Positions 1 through 8,232 of a stretch of DNA of 25,471 nucleotides are shown in pieces (position 1 is the first letter of the stretch; each line of letters begins with the position of its first letter). This stretch comes from an uncultured Acidimicrobiaceae bacterium. GTDB taxonomy: Bacteria; Actinomycetota; Acidimicrobiia; Acidimicrobiales; RAAP-2. The DNA is taken from the NCBI GenBank assembly GCA_937975915.1, contig CALJTY010000016.1, positions 1-25,471 of the forward strand, written 5' to 3'. The position numbers and the translations under genes are program-made. The notes under the pieces were generated by a model that worked only from the letters and a program-made list of their open reading frames with translations, searched no databases and had not been told where the DNA came from.

Positions 1-98
1 TAACGCGCACCTGGTTCGTCATATGCCGTGACCATGACAATTGGTGAAGCGCCGTTCCTACGTTTACGTAAACGAAGTTCTGGGGCACTGATGCTCAT
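1..98 (-). CDS. panB: 3-methyl-2-oxobutanoate hydroxymethyltransferase, N-terminal fragment (cut by window edge)
   Basis: The minus strand from an ATG at 98 reads 32 codons to the window edge. The peptide contains SPIVMVTAYDEPGAR, which matches the PanB N-terminal signature (a strand ending in TAYD, then a residue near the pantothenate enzyme's ketoisovalerate pocket). PanB makes ketopantoate from alpha-ketoisovalerate and 5,10-methylene-tetrahydrofolate, the first committed step of pantothenate and coenzyme A synthesis, in the cytoplasm. The start codon overlaps the stop of the upstream DUF5318 gene as ATGA, so the two are probably translationally coupled in one operon. Seen: the motif and the overlap. 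Inferred: the identity, since only the first tenth of the protein is present. Confidence 0.75.
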   Translation of the reverse strand, partial: MSISAPELRLRKRRNGASPIVMVTAYDEPGAR

Positions 99-535
99 GA
101 ACGAGCTTTCTTCTGCTGCGCCGGTTGAGCTTTCCGTTGACGGCGGTCTCCAGCACTCCATTTTCTTACGAGGTGATGGAACGAACAACTCACACAAACC
201 TCAACTGCGTAACACTTCACGGGTTCTTCACGTCGTTCAAGTTTTAAAAGTTCAGCGCGTGATGTTGGACACGTTCCCCCGGCCGGAAGTCGTGCGCCAA
301 AGACGTACGTAACTTCAACGAGTTCAGTTTCATTGCAGACCGGACAGGTTTCACCTGTTGTTCGACCGATATTTTTTGCTGCTCGCAGAAGTTCAGGGTG
401 TGCATCACAAATGTCTTCATGGCGAAGTGATCCATCGGCGAGCTTTGCTAAGAGGGCGTGACGGACGAGCCCGAACTCAACAACCGCTCCATCGGCGGTA
501 CTGGTACGAAAGCTCTTATCCATTAAAGGTGACAT
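95..535 (-). CDS. DUF5318 zinc-ribbon-like protein
   Basis: This is a 146-residue protein with two CxxC pairs (residues 64-67 and 114-117) plus single Cys at 89 and 108, which suggests a zinc ribbon. The C-terminal tail is Arg/Lys/Gln-rich. It resembles the actinobacterial DUF5318 family (Rv0049 of M. tuberculosis), whose function is unknown to me; in Mycobacterium it also lies next to the PadR-ino1 pair, which supports the assignment. The start at 535 is preceded by AAAGGGG about 8 nt upstream; the in-frame ATG four codons later has no such site. The gene overlaps panB by 4 nt and is divergent from padR. No catalytic motif was recognised. Confidence 0.8.
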   Translation of the reverse strand: MSPLMDKSFRTSTADGAVVEFGLVRHALLAKLADGSLRHEDICDAHPELLRAAKNIGRTTGETCPVCNETELVEVTYVFGARLPAGGTCPTSRAELLKLERREEPVKCYAVEVCVSCSFHHLVRKWSAGDRRQRKAQPAQQKKARS

Positions 536-601
536 TACCGTACCCCTTTAAAAATAGGGAAATCCTGGAATGTTGCATAATCGATGTATCGAAACGATAG
601 A
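536..601. promoter_or_regulatory. divergent promoter region with inverted repeat, DUF5318/panB versus padR/ino1
   Basis: This 66-bp gap separates divergent genes and must hold both promoters. CATAAT at 576-581 is a plausible -10 for the plus strand. TATCGAAACGATA at 587-599 is an inverted repeat with 5-bp arms and a 3-nt centre, placed at the expected transcription start. PadR proteins often bind such palindromes at their own promoters, so autoregulation is a reasonable inference. The -35 boxes are not convincing on either strand. Confidence 0.4.
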
Positions 602-1222
602 ATGATTCGAGTGTTAGACATTGCCATTCTTGGCCTACTCATGGACCGTGATCACCACGGCTACGAAATCCGCACCCAGTTGCGTGACCGCCTGGGCATT
701 TCGTCAAACGTCTCTTTTGGCTCGATCTACCCAGCTCTTGCTCGCCTCGAACGTCACGGATTTGTTGAGGCTGCAGCAACGAGCGAGCCTCGCGTCAGTC
801 CTCTTTCAACTGGATCACTTTCTGGAGAGCGAGCCTCACTGCGCTCGCTTCGACAAAGCCAAGGACTTGGCCGCAGAGGACGCAAGGCGTACCGCATCAC
901 TGAACGTGGCCAAGCTGAGTTCATTGGACTTCTTGGAAATACCGCCACCCTCGATGATGCAAAAGAATTCTCGCTTCGCATGGCTCTCGCTAAGTACCTA
1001 ACGCCACCTTCACGCGTTGGGCTCTTAGAGCGACGTCGCACAGATCTCGTTGAACGCCTTGCAGAAGTACGTGCTGGCGCAAATAACGAACAACTAGACA
1101 GCTACGCGCGTGACGTAATGGATCACGCCGCAAATGCTGTGGAGTTGGACCTCGCGTGGATTGACAACTTGTTATCCATCGAACGTAGTAATCAGCAAAC
1201 TTTCGCTCGAGAAGCGAAGTAG
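602..1222 (+). CDS. PadR-family transcriptional regulator with inserted segment
   Basis: The N-terminal winged-helix domain is clear: ILGLLMDRDHHGYEI, then SFGSIYPALARLERHGFV, then the second wing strand RGRKAYRITERGQ. The C-terminal half is the helical dimerisation region of the PadR/Vir type. It lies 12 nt upstream of ino1, matching the Rv0047c-ino1 pairing of Mycobacterium, so it may regulate inositol synthesis. The protein is 206 aa from this start; a second ATG at 584 would add six residues, but the family's conserved start (M-I-R-V-L-D) begins here. Neither start has a Shine-Dalgarno site. Odd: between the two wing strands (about residues 60-90) there is a Ser/Arg/Leu-rich insert not expected in the family, encoded by a palindromic sequence described separately. 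Whether the insert disturbs the wing is unknown. Confidence 0.88.
   Translation: MIRVLDIAILGLLMDRDHHGYEIRTQLRDRLGISSNVSFGSIYPALARLERHGFVEAAATSEPRVSPLSTGSLSGERASLRSLRQSQGLGRRGRKAYRITERGQAEFIGLLGNTATLDDAKEFSLRMALAKYLTPPSRVGLLERRRTDLVERLAEVRAGANNEQLDSYARDVMDHAANAVELDLAWIDNLLSIERSNQQTFAREAK
781..849. repeat. palindromic repeat-like insert within padR
   Basis: GAGCGAGCCTC occurs at 781-791 and again at 827-837, 46 bp apart and so in different reading frames. The second copy starts an inverted repeat with AGCGAGC at 828-834 and GCTCGCT at 843-849, loop 8 nt. The segment lies exactly where the protein has extra residues compared with PadR relatives, and it keeps the frame open. It resembles dispersed palindromic elements that insert into genes in other bacteria (such as Rickettsia palindromic elements), but I see no second copy in this window, so the mobile nature is inference. 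The outer borders are uncertain (about 780 to 880). Confidence 0.5.
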
Positions 1223-1234
1223 GAAAGGAAAGCC

Positions 1235-2326
1235 ATGGAAAAGATTCGTGTGGCCATAGCGGGCGTAGGAAACTGCGCAAGCTCACTCATTCAAGGTGTT
1301 ACTTATTACAAGGATGCAAAGCCAGGTGACGATGTCCCAGGCCTTATGCACGTTGTACTTGGTGGCTACCACGTAAGTGACATTGAATTCGTTGCAGCGT
1401 TCGACGTTGATGCTTCAAAGGTCGGCAGTGACCTTTCAAAGGCAATCGAAGGTGGACAGAACAACACAATCAAGTTCGCCGATGTGTCTTCTATTGGCGT
1501 CAACGTTCTTCGTGGACCAACAATGGACGGCCTCAACAAGTACTACCGCGCCTCTATCGAAGAGTCGCCAGCAGAAGCTGTTGATGTAGTCAAGGCCCTT
1601 AAGGATGCGCGAGCAGAAGTACTTGTTTCATACCTTCCTGTGGGATCAGAAGACGCACAGCGTTTCTACGCACAAGCAGCTATCGATGCTGGATGTGCAT
1701 TCGTTAACGCAATCCCAGTGTTCATTGCATCTGACCCGACATGGGCCAAGAAGTTTGCTGATGCTGGTGTGCCAATCATTGGCGACGACATCAAGAGCCA
1801 GGTTGGTGCAACGATTGTTCACCGCGTACTTGCTCGTTTGTTTGAAGACCGTGGTCTTTCACTTGACCACACCTACCAACTCAACGTTGGTGGAAACATG
1901 GACTTCAAGAACATGCTCGACCGCGAACGTCTTGAGTCAAAGAAGATTTCAAAGACACAGGCAGTTACATCACAGCTCGAAATTTCAAACATGGACGCTG
2001 ACGATGTGCACATTGGACCAAGTGACCACGTGCCATGGTTGAAGGACCGCAAGTGGGCCTACATCCGTATGGAAGGACGCAACTTCGGTGACGTTCCACT
2101 TAACTTGGAACTCAAGCTCGAAGTATGGGACTCACCGAACTCAGCTGGTGTAATCATTGACGCAGTTCGCTGCGCCCGTGTTGCTCTAGACCGCGGTATT
2201 GGTGGGCCAATCATGGGACCATCGGCGTACTTCATGAAGTCGCCACCGGTTCAGTTCCACGACGACATTGCTCACAACATGGTCAATGAATTCGCCGAGG
2301 GCGGAGAAAACCCAGTCTGGCCATAA
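1235..2326 (+). CDS. ino1: inositol-3-phosphate synthase
   Basis: Converts glucose-6-phosphate to 1L-myo-inositol-1-phosphate with bound NAD, the first step toward phosphatidylinositol and mycothiol in actinomycetes. The 363-aa length matches the short actinobacterial class. Seen: the N-terminal Rossmann glycine motif (IAGVGNCASS), GDDIKSQVGATI, the QLNVGGNMDF stretch, the Lys-rich catalytic segment ESKKISKT, and the conserved C-terminal run DAVRCARVALDRGIGGPI. The start at 1235 has a strong AGGAAAGGA site at 1221-1229 that overlaps the padR stop, so the two genes are probably cotranscribed. It is followed by a strong terminator. Confidence 0.97.
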   Translation: MEKIRVAIAGVGNCASSLIQGVTYYKDAKPGDDVPGLMHVVLGGYHVSDIEFVAAFDVDASKVGSDLSKAIEGGQNNTIKFADVSSIGVNVLRGPTMDGLNKYYRASIEESPAEAVDVVKALKDARAEVLVSYLPVGSEDAQRFYAQAAIDAGCAFVNAIPVFIASDPTWAKKFADAGVPIIGDDIKSQVGATIVHRVLARLFEDRGLSLDHTYQLNVGGNMDFKNMLDRERLESKKISKTQAVTSQLEISNMDADDVHIGPSDHVPWLKDRKWAYIRMEGRNFGDVPLNLELKLEVWDSPNSAGVIIDAVRCARVALDRGIGGPIMGPSAYFMKSPPVQFHDDIAHNMVNEFAEGGENPVWP

Positions 2327-2336
2327 GCCATTTACT

Positions 2337-2373
2337 AAAAAATCCCCTCGTCATTTTGGCGGGGGGATTTTTT
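2337..2373. terminator. bidirectional intrinsic terminator between ino1 and cca
   Basis: A-rich AAAAAATCCCCTCG (2337-2350) pairs with CGGGGGGATTTTTT (2360-2373), giving a 14-bp stem with one G-T pair and a 9-nt loop. The T-run serves ino1 on the plus strand, and the A-run is the U-tract for cca on the minus strand. The cca stop codon (2372-2374) lies inside the terminator edge, so the hairpin covers the end of the cca coding region. Confidence 0.9.
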
Positions 2374-3796
2374 ATTTCTCTTGTTCGCTCCACCATTCAA
2401 GAAGTCTGACCTTCGCTTCTTGTGCGCTGATCTCTCCTTCATCGGTACGAATCTCCATCAGAAAGTCGAGTGCTTCGCCAACTTTTCGACTCGGAGAAAT
2501 GTTGAGTATCTCCATTACCGCAACGCCGTCGAGCGCGGGGCGCTGGTTGTCGATGTCTTCTTGCTCACGAAGCTCACCGATGCGAACTTCGAGTTCATCC
2601 ATACGTAGCGACAATATTTGTGCTTTTCTCGCGTTGCGTGTTGTGCAGTCACACCTGGTCAGTTCATTAAGTGCGTCTAAGAGATGACCCGCGTCTCGCA
2701 CATATCTGCGAACTGCTTTGTCGCTCCAGCCCATTTTGTAAGTGTGAAAACGAAGGTGTAGCTCCACGAGCATTGATACGTCGTCGATGACTTCTTGGGA
2801 ATATTTGAGTGCGAGCATTCGCTTGCGCGTCATTTTTGCACCGACAACTTCGTGGAACCTAAACGTGACACCTTCACTCGTAATGTCACGAGTGTTTGGT
2901 TTTCCGATGTCGTGATAGAGCGCTGCGAGACGCAACACGAGGTTTGGCGATGTCTTATCGACTACCGCCCACGTGTGTTTGAGGACGTCTTTGTGGTGGT
3001 GAATTGGGTCTTGTTCTAGTTGCAACTTCGGAAGTTCTGGAAAGAAGTGATCTGCAAGTCCCGTGCGAACAATGAAGTCCAGGCCAACTGATGGTTGCTC
3101 GGTCATCAACAACAGGTCGATTTCGTTTCTAATCCGTTCAGCCGAGACGATTTTTATCTTCTCGGACATTTTTGTTGCCGCCACTTCAATGCTGGCGTCG
3201 ATCTTCAAATTGAAACGCGATGCAAAACGTGCAGCACGAAGCATCCGCAGTGGGTCGTCGCTGAACAAAATTTCTGGATCAATCGGTGCACGAAGTACCC
3301 GGTCATGCAGGTCATTGAATCCATTAAAGAAGTCGAAGAGTGTTTGCACTTCTGGAGTGTTGTTATGTAGCGCAATCACATCAAGAGCGAGTGCGTTAAT
3401 TGTGAAATCGCGACGACTTAAATCTGATTCGAGTGAGTCGCCCCACTCAACAGATGGTTTACGCGAGTGATCAACATACGCTTCAGAGCGAAAGGTAGTG
3501 ATCTCTGCCTTGATACCGCTGTCCTTCAGCAACCCACCAATGGTGCCAAAGGCACGCCCTTGTTCCCAGAGACCTGAGCACAGAGGCTCCATAAGTCGAG
3601 CAATGTCGTCGGGGCGAGCATTAGTTGTGAAGTCAATTTCAAAGTCATCGCGGCGAGCAATGTCGAGGATGCAGTCTCGTACTGAGCCCCCAACGGCGTA
3701 GAGAGAGAAGCCCGCGTCATCAAAGGCACGGGCTAGTGGGGCTGAAAGCCGCGCCAGCTCATTTAGGCGCTCGTGTACTTGGTCAAAAGAATTCAC
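2372..3796 (-). CDS. cca: CCA tRNA nucleotidyltransferase (pcnA-type, class II)
   Basis: Adds or repairs the 3'-CCA end of tRNA. From the GTG at 3796 the protein is 474 aa, the usual actinobacterial length. Seen in order: head motif GGSVRD (residues 36-41), the acidic metal-binding segment DFEIDFTTNARPD (52 onward), RRDFTINALAL, DDPLRMLRAARFASRF, then an HD domain with HHHKDVLKHTWAV and LAALYHDIGKPNTR. Actinobacterial homologues normally carry DLD at the metal site; here it reads EID. The start is chosen because upstream extension would run into the divergent gene beginning at 3858; the GTG has no clear ribosome-binding site. The 61-bp gap to the divergent gene must hold both promoters. In Mycobacterium the same gene lies beside the DUF6049-murJ pair. 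Confidence 0.93.
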   Translation of the reverse strand: MNSFDQVHERLNELARLSAPLARAFDDAGFSLYAVGGSVRDCILDIARRDDFEIDFTTNARPDDIARLMEPLCSGLWEQGRAFGTIGGLLKDSGIKAEITTFRSEAYVDHSRKPSVEWGDSLESDLSRRDFTINALALDVIALHNNTPEVQTLFDFFNGFNDLHDRVLRAPIDPEILFSDDPLRMLRAARFASRFNLKIDASIEVAATKMSEKIKIVSAERIRNEIDLLLMTEQPSVGLDFIVRTGLADHFFPELPKLQLEQDPIHHHKDVLKHTWAVVDKTSPNLVLRLAALYHDIGKPNTRDITSEGVTFRFHEVVGAKMTRKRMLALKYSQEVIDDVSMLVELHLRFHTYKMGWSDKAVRRYVRDAGHLLDALNELTRCDCTTRNARKAQILSLRMDELEVRIGELREQEDIDNQRPALDGVAVMEILNISPSRKVGEALDFLMEIRTDEGEISAQEAKVRLLEWWSEQEK

Positions 3797-3857
3797 TCTG
3801 AATGAAGGGTAGTAGGCGACGTGCAAAGCCGTTGAGCGAAGGTAGCCTAGTAATGCA

Positions 3858-5753
3858 ATGTTCCACCGATTTTCGACCTGGTGGCGGGCGCTCTGCGTCG
3901 TACTCCTCAGCCTCGCGGCGGTGGCGTGGCCCACGGCCACGCAGGCCCTGGCGACCCCTTCGTTCAGTGTTGTCCACCAAGACAGCGTTGCCCCACTCGC
4001 CACAAATGGCTCTGCACATTTCTCGCTCAGTATTAACCAGGGCGCTTCACCTTCTGGCTTCGAAATAAAGCTCTTTCCAAGAATTCTTCAACGCTCACAG
4101 ATTCAACCAATCGTGAGTGGAGCTGGATCGCCACTTAGTGCAACTTCGAGTGTGAAAGTTTGTGCCAAAAGTGGCACCACTACGTTCAATGTTGAAATCA
4201 CTACTCGCTCTGGAAGCAGAAGCGGATCAAACTGCGCGGCTTCAACTGCGCGGCTCGTTCTTCAATGCAAAGCAAGTTCTTGTGATGGTGTGTACCCAGT
4301 TAGCTACTCCTTAAAGAACAGAAAACCCGAGTGGTCTCTCATTGCTGTTCGAGCTTCACAAGTTCAGCATCCCCTCCAGTTCAGTTGGATTCAAACAATG
4401 ACTTCAATGTCACTTGGATCATTAGCAGCAGATTCCAAATTTCCTCGTGTGCCAATCACCATTGGAGCTGATTACCAAACACTCACGAACGTGAGTGTTG
4501 TCGCACCAAAGATTCTGAGTGAATTCAAGTCTGCAGTCCAGAGTCCTGTTCACTCAATCATCAGTGCTCCACCAGGAAACATTGACTTTGCCGGACTCTT
4601 GGCGAACGGCCTCATATCTCGAGCAAGCAATCAACTCGACTACACAAAGTCATTGGTGCAAGCTGCAACTGGTCGATACATTGACGCTCCAGTCCTACTC
4701 ACAGCAACGCCGTCTATTGCAACATTGGATGCGCTTGCAGGAATAGGTGTAAAAAATGTTGTCTTTCCAGAAACTGCACTTAGCTACGCACCGTCAAGCA
4801 GTTTGCATTGGGGTGCACCATTTCATGTTCCAGGTGCCAGCGCGCTAACTGCATTGAGTATTGACGAGCCGCTTTCGAGGCTCATGATGAACAACAACAT
4901 TGAGCCCGCTAGACGTGCCGCAATTGCACTTGGCACAATCGCTTTTCTGCACTATGAAGCTCCTGGGTTAACAGCTCCGCGGAGTGTGGTTGTTGCGACA
5001 TCTCTAGGTGAAAACTCATCGCAATTTGTAACTGAATTCTTGACAGGGCTCACTCACTTCGCTTTCGCATCACCAAGTCCACTCACGCCGTTATTTAATG
5101 AAAAGAATTTTGGAGCAAACGGTGCACCTTTTACTCGCACACTTGTTCCAGTGCGAACACCTTCATGGAGTGCGCGCAATGTTTCATCACTCAACAAGCT
5201 CATCAACGAAGTCACTTCCTTCAATCAAGGAGTGGGCTCACCGACACTTAGTAATCAACTCAGCACCCGGGTTGCAGCGTCAGAAATTGTCGGAACGCCA
5301 ACAGAACGTCAAAGCGCAATAGACGCTGCTCAGAGTGCGCTCAACGCAGAGTTGCGAAAATTCTCTGTGAATCCCAGCACAATCACTTTGACTGGAACCG
5401 ATGCTTCACTACCCATAACCCTGCTCAGTCGGGCCGATTACACAATGACTGCCGTTGTTCACCTGGTATCAAATCGTTTGAACTTCCCCAAGGGATCAAA
5501 CATTGTGACTTCACTCGATTCATCAACGAAGTCGTTGCGTGTGCCAGTTACTGATCCAAAGGGAGGAAACCTCACACTTCAAGTGATTGTTACAACCCCT
5601 AACGGACAAGTAGTGCTTGCGCACAGCGCGATACAGGTGAGAATCGCTGGAACGTCGGTAGTTGGTTATGTAATTTCGATTGGATCGCTCGCAGTTCTCG
5701 CCCTTTGGTGGATCAGAACAAGTAGACGCCGCAGGAACGAGCGAACACAGTGA
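3858..5753 (+). CDS. DUF6049-family secreted, membrane-anchored protein
   Basis: This is a 631-aa protein with an N-terminal signal peptide (basic start, then hydrophobic stretch about residues 10-24, likely cleavage near ALA at 30-32), a long extracytoplasmic region, one C-terminal transmembrane helix (about 601-619) and a short Arg-rich cytoplasmic tail. The segment around ITLTGTDASLPITLLSRADY followed by a beta-rich stretch resembles the C-terminal part of DUF6049 proteins. Rv3909, in the same place upstream of murJ, belongs to that family. The function is not known; a role in the cell envelope next to MurJ is inferred only from position and topology. The end overlaps the murJ start (GTGA), so the two are coupled. 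The start ATG follows an in-frame stop at 3843; GAAGG at 3838-3842 is rather far away. Confidence 0.78.
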   Translation: MFHRFSTWWRALCVVLLSLAAVAWPTATQALATPSFSVVHQDSVAPLATNGSAHFSLSINQGASPSGFEIKLFPRILQRSQIQPIVSGAGSPLSATSSVKVCAKSGTTTFNVEITTRSGSRSGSNCAASTARLVLQCKASSCDGVYPVSYSLKNRKPEWSLIAVRASQVQHPLQFSWIQTMTSMSLGSLAADSKFPRVPITIGADYQTLTNVSVVAPKILSEFKSAVQSPVHSIISAPPGNIDFAGLLANGLISRASNQLDYTKSLVQAATGRYIDAPVLLTATPSIATLDALAGIGVKNVVFPETALSYAPSSSLHWGAPFHVPGASALTALSIDEPLSRLMMNNNIEPARRAAIALGTIAFLHYEAPGLTAPRSVVVATSLGENSSQFVTEFLTGLTHFAFASPSPLTPLFNEKNFGANGAPFTRTLVPVRTPSWSARNVSSLNKLINEVTSFNQGVGSPTLSNQLSTRVAASEIVGTPTERQSAIDAAQSALNAELRKFSVNPSTITLTGTDASLPITLLSRADYTMTAVVHLVSNRLNFPKGSNIVTSLDSSTKSLRVPVTDPKGGNLTLQVIVTTPNGQVVLAHSAIQVRIAGTSVVGYVISIGSLAVLALWWIRTSRRRRNERTQ

Positions 5754-7354
5754 GTTCAGTTACCTCACACAGCTCACGTGTGTTCTCTATGGCTTCAGGA
5801 ACACTTGTTTCAAGACTCACTGGACTACTACGCGTGCTGGTACTTGCGTGGGTGTTTGGCTTCACACCAATAGCTGACGCCTTCAACCTCGCAAACACCG
5901 TTCCAAACATGCTGTTTGACCTTGTTCTTGGTGGCATCGCAAGTGCAACGTTTATTCCTGTGTTCATTGAGCGACTTAGCGTTGATGGTGAAAGAAAAGC
6001 ATGGCGATCAATCTCAAGCGTGATTACTGGATCGCTTGTTGTGCTGTTTGGTGCATCGGTACTTGCGTGGATTTTTGCTCCTTGGATCATTGATGGCTTT
6101 ACAGCACTAAATCATCCGCATGGGCTTTCACACATCTCAAAGCTCCATGAACAGCGAGCACTCGCAACATCACTGCTTCGATGGTTCATTCCACAAATTT
6201 TCTTTTATGGAATTATTGGCATTGCTACCGCGCTACTCAACATCAGAAATAAGTTTGCACCTGGTTCATGGGTTCCGGTTGTCAACAACATTGTTTGCAT
6301 TGCGGTGCTCGTGTGGTTCCACTTAGTAGATCCAACACCAACAATGTCTACTCTCAACGGTTCAGGTCATCTTGTGTGGCTAGGCCTTGGAACAACATGT
6401 GGCGTGGTGTTGCAATTTATGTGCTTGTTGCCATCACTCGCGAAGAGCGACCTAGGCAGAGTTACCTTTAATTTCAATTTCCGCGACCCAGTAGTTCGCA
6501 CCATTGGAAGACTTGGTAGTTGGACGTTGCTGGTAGTTGTAGCAAATCAATTGTCGCTTTACATTGTGCTGGCTTTTGCATTTGGAATAGGTGGTGGTGG
6601 ACCGGTAAGTGCTTACACCTACGGCTGGTCATTCATGCAGATGCCCTACGCCGTAATAGTTGTCTCGGTACTTTCTGCTCTCACCCCGCAGCTATCAAAA
6701 CTCGCAAGCGATAAAGACTTTGCGGGATTCGCCGAACGTTTGAGGTTTGGGCTCCGTCAATCGCTCGTAATCATTGTTCCTTGCACAATTGGACTGGTGT
6801 TGTTATCGCAACCACTGGTTGGGGTGTTGTTAAATCACGTGCACGCAGAACATCGTCTTCTCGCTGGTTCTGTTCTTGCTGTTCTTGGAGCTGGGCTCCC
6901 AGGATTTACTGTTTTTCAGGTGTGCATCCGAGGTCTCCAGGCAATGCAGCGAGCTCGTGATGTTTTCTATCTCTACGCATTACAAAATGGACTTACGGTA
7001 CTTCTCGCTATGTCAATTGGTCGCCATTCAATGGCCGGGCTCTGTGCGAGCGTCTCAATTTCCTACAGTGCTATTGCGCTAGTGGCCTTAGCAAACCTGA
7101 CGAGACATCAGGTGAACATCAGTGCAACGCTCTGGTCAAAGCATGTGCTTCGTAGTGTTCTGGCCTCAGTGGCCAGCGGAGTTGTAATTGCCTTGGCGTA
7201 CGCGTCATCAACGGCTTCCAGTGGTTTTGGCCTACTCACTCGTTTTGGAGCAAGTGCCTTTCTTGGAATGTTGATGTATTTGACTTTTATTCTTATTTGG
7301 CAGCGCAACGCCGTGCGAAACGGCAAAAAAAGTGTAAGGCTAGACAAGTTATAA
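5750..7354 (+). CDS. murJ: lipid II flippase MurJ (MviN)
   Basis: A MOP-superfamily flippase that moves the lipid-linked peptidoglycan precursor across the inner membrane. It is 534 aa and strongly hydrophobic, with many predicted helices across its length. Seen: the N-terminal signature SRLTGLLRVLVLAWVFG, then ADAFNLANTVPNMLFDLVLGGIASATFIPVF, and the middle YTYGWSFMQMPYAVIVVSVLSALTPQLS. Only the MurJ core is present; the long C-terminal pseudokinase and extracellular extension of mycobacterial MviN is lacking. The GTG start shares bases with the stop of the upstream DUF6049 gene. DegV follows after 9 bp, suggesting a continuing operon. Confidence 0.95.
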   Translation: MSSVTSHSSRVFSMASGTLVSRLTGLLRVLVLAWVFGFTPIADAFNLANTVPNMLFDLVLGGIASATFIPVFIERLSVDGERKAWRSISSVITGSLVVLFGASVLAWIFAPWIIDGFTALNHPHGLSHISKLHEQRALATSLLRWFIPQIFFYGIIGIATALLNIRNKFAPGSWVPVVNNIVCIAVLVWFHLVDPTPTMSTLNGSGHLVWLGLGTTCGVVLQFMCLLPSLAKSDLGRVTFNFNFRDPVVRTIGRLGSWTLLVVVANQLSLYIVLAFAFGIGGGGPVSAYTYGWSFMQMPYAVIVVSVLSALTPQLSKLASDKDFAGFAERLRFGLRQSLVIIVPCTIGLVLLSQPLVGVLLNHVHAEHRLLAGSVLAVLGAGLPGFTVFQVCIRGLQAMQRARDVFYLYALQNGLTVLLAMSIGRHSMAGLCASVSISYSAIALVALANLTRHQVNISATLWSKHVLRSVLASVASGVVIALAYASSTASSGFGLLTRFGASAFLGMLMYLTFILIWQRNAVRNGKKSVRLDKL

Positions 7355-7363
7355 AGGAGCATC

Positions 7364-8203
7364 ATGGCAAACATTCGAATAGTCACCGACAGCGCGTGTG
7401 ATTTACCTCAAGACGTTGTTGAAAGACTCAACATCGATGTTGTTTCACTAAGCATTCGTTTCGGCGATGATGAATTTACTGACCGCGTTGATCTCACGCC
7501 CGACGAATTCTGGGCCAAGTGCAAAGCATCCAAAACCCTCCCAGAAACCGCAGCTCCATCACCTGGTGCATTCCAGCTCGCCTACGAGCGTGCACTCAAT
7601 GCTGGGTGTGACGGCGTCCTGGTTATTGCACTTTCGGAAGCTCTTAGTGCAACTCATCAATCTGCAATGCTCGCAAAAGATGCAGTGGCGCAAAAGATTC
7701 CTGTTCGTGTAGTTGACTCAAAAGCTGTTTCAATGGCTCAAGGTCTACTTGCAGTTGAGATTGCTGAACTCGCAAAAACGGGAGCATCGCTCGATGAACT
7801 TGAGAAGAAAGCACTTGAACTAACTGACAAAGTCGGTGTAGTGGCAATGCTCGACACGCTCGAGCACCTTCAAAAGGGTGGTCGCGTTGGTGGAGCCAAA
7901 GCACTTATGGGGCAAGTTCTCTCAATTAAGCCGCTGCTAGAGCTGAAGGATGGGATTGTTTCTGAAGCTGGTCGTCAACGAACTAAGGCAAAAGCACTAG
8001 CTGCAATTGCTGATGTTGCTCGCAACAACGCCCCTCTTCGTCGTTTGGCATTAGTGCACGGAGCATCTGATGAAGTTGAAGCTCTCACAAAACTAGTGAG
8101 CGACATTGCAACCGAATTCCCACTACTCGTGACTGACATTGGTCCAGTGGTTGGAACTCACGGTGGGCCGGGGATAATTGGTCTTTGCTGGGTGCAGGCC
8201 TAG
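7364..8203 (+). CDS. DegV family fatty-acid-binding protein
   Basis: This 279-aa two-domain protein has the DegV hallmarks: TDSACDLP at the N-terminus, the Ser/Thr-rich loop LSEALSATHQSA that contacts the lipid head group, DTLEHLQKGGRVGGAKA, and a C-terminal GTHGGPGIIGLCW. In Firmicutes such proteins (FakB) present a fatty acid to the kinase FakA; here no kinase is in the window, so the partner is unknown. The start has a clear AAAGGAG 5 nt upstream and follows murJ closely. Its presence in the murJ-trxB interval differs from Mycobacterium, where sigM and its anti-sigma factor sit. Confidence 0.93.
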   Translation: MANIRIVTDSACDLPQDVVERLNIDVVSLSIRFGDDEFTDRVDLTPDEFWAKCKASKTLPETAAPSPGAFQLAYERALNAGCDGVLVIALSEALSATHQSAMLAKDAVAQKIPVRVVDSKAVSMAQGLLAVEIAELAKTGASLDELEKKALELTDKVGVVAMLDTLEHLQKGGRVGGAKALMGQVLSIKPLLELKDGIVSEAGRQRTKAKALAAIADVARNNAPLRRLALVHGASDEVEALTKLVSDIATEFPLLVTDIGPVVGTHGGPGIIGLCWVQA

Positions 8204-8232
8204 AACCCCCCTTCTCCAACTAAGTTCTTAGT

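Noticed and set aside
3797..4003. Extension of cca upstream to 4003
   Set aside because: It would overlap the start and signal peptide of the divergent DUF6049 gene, and the added residues are not family-like.
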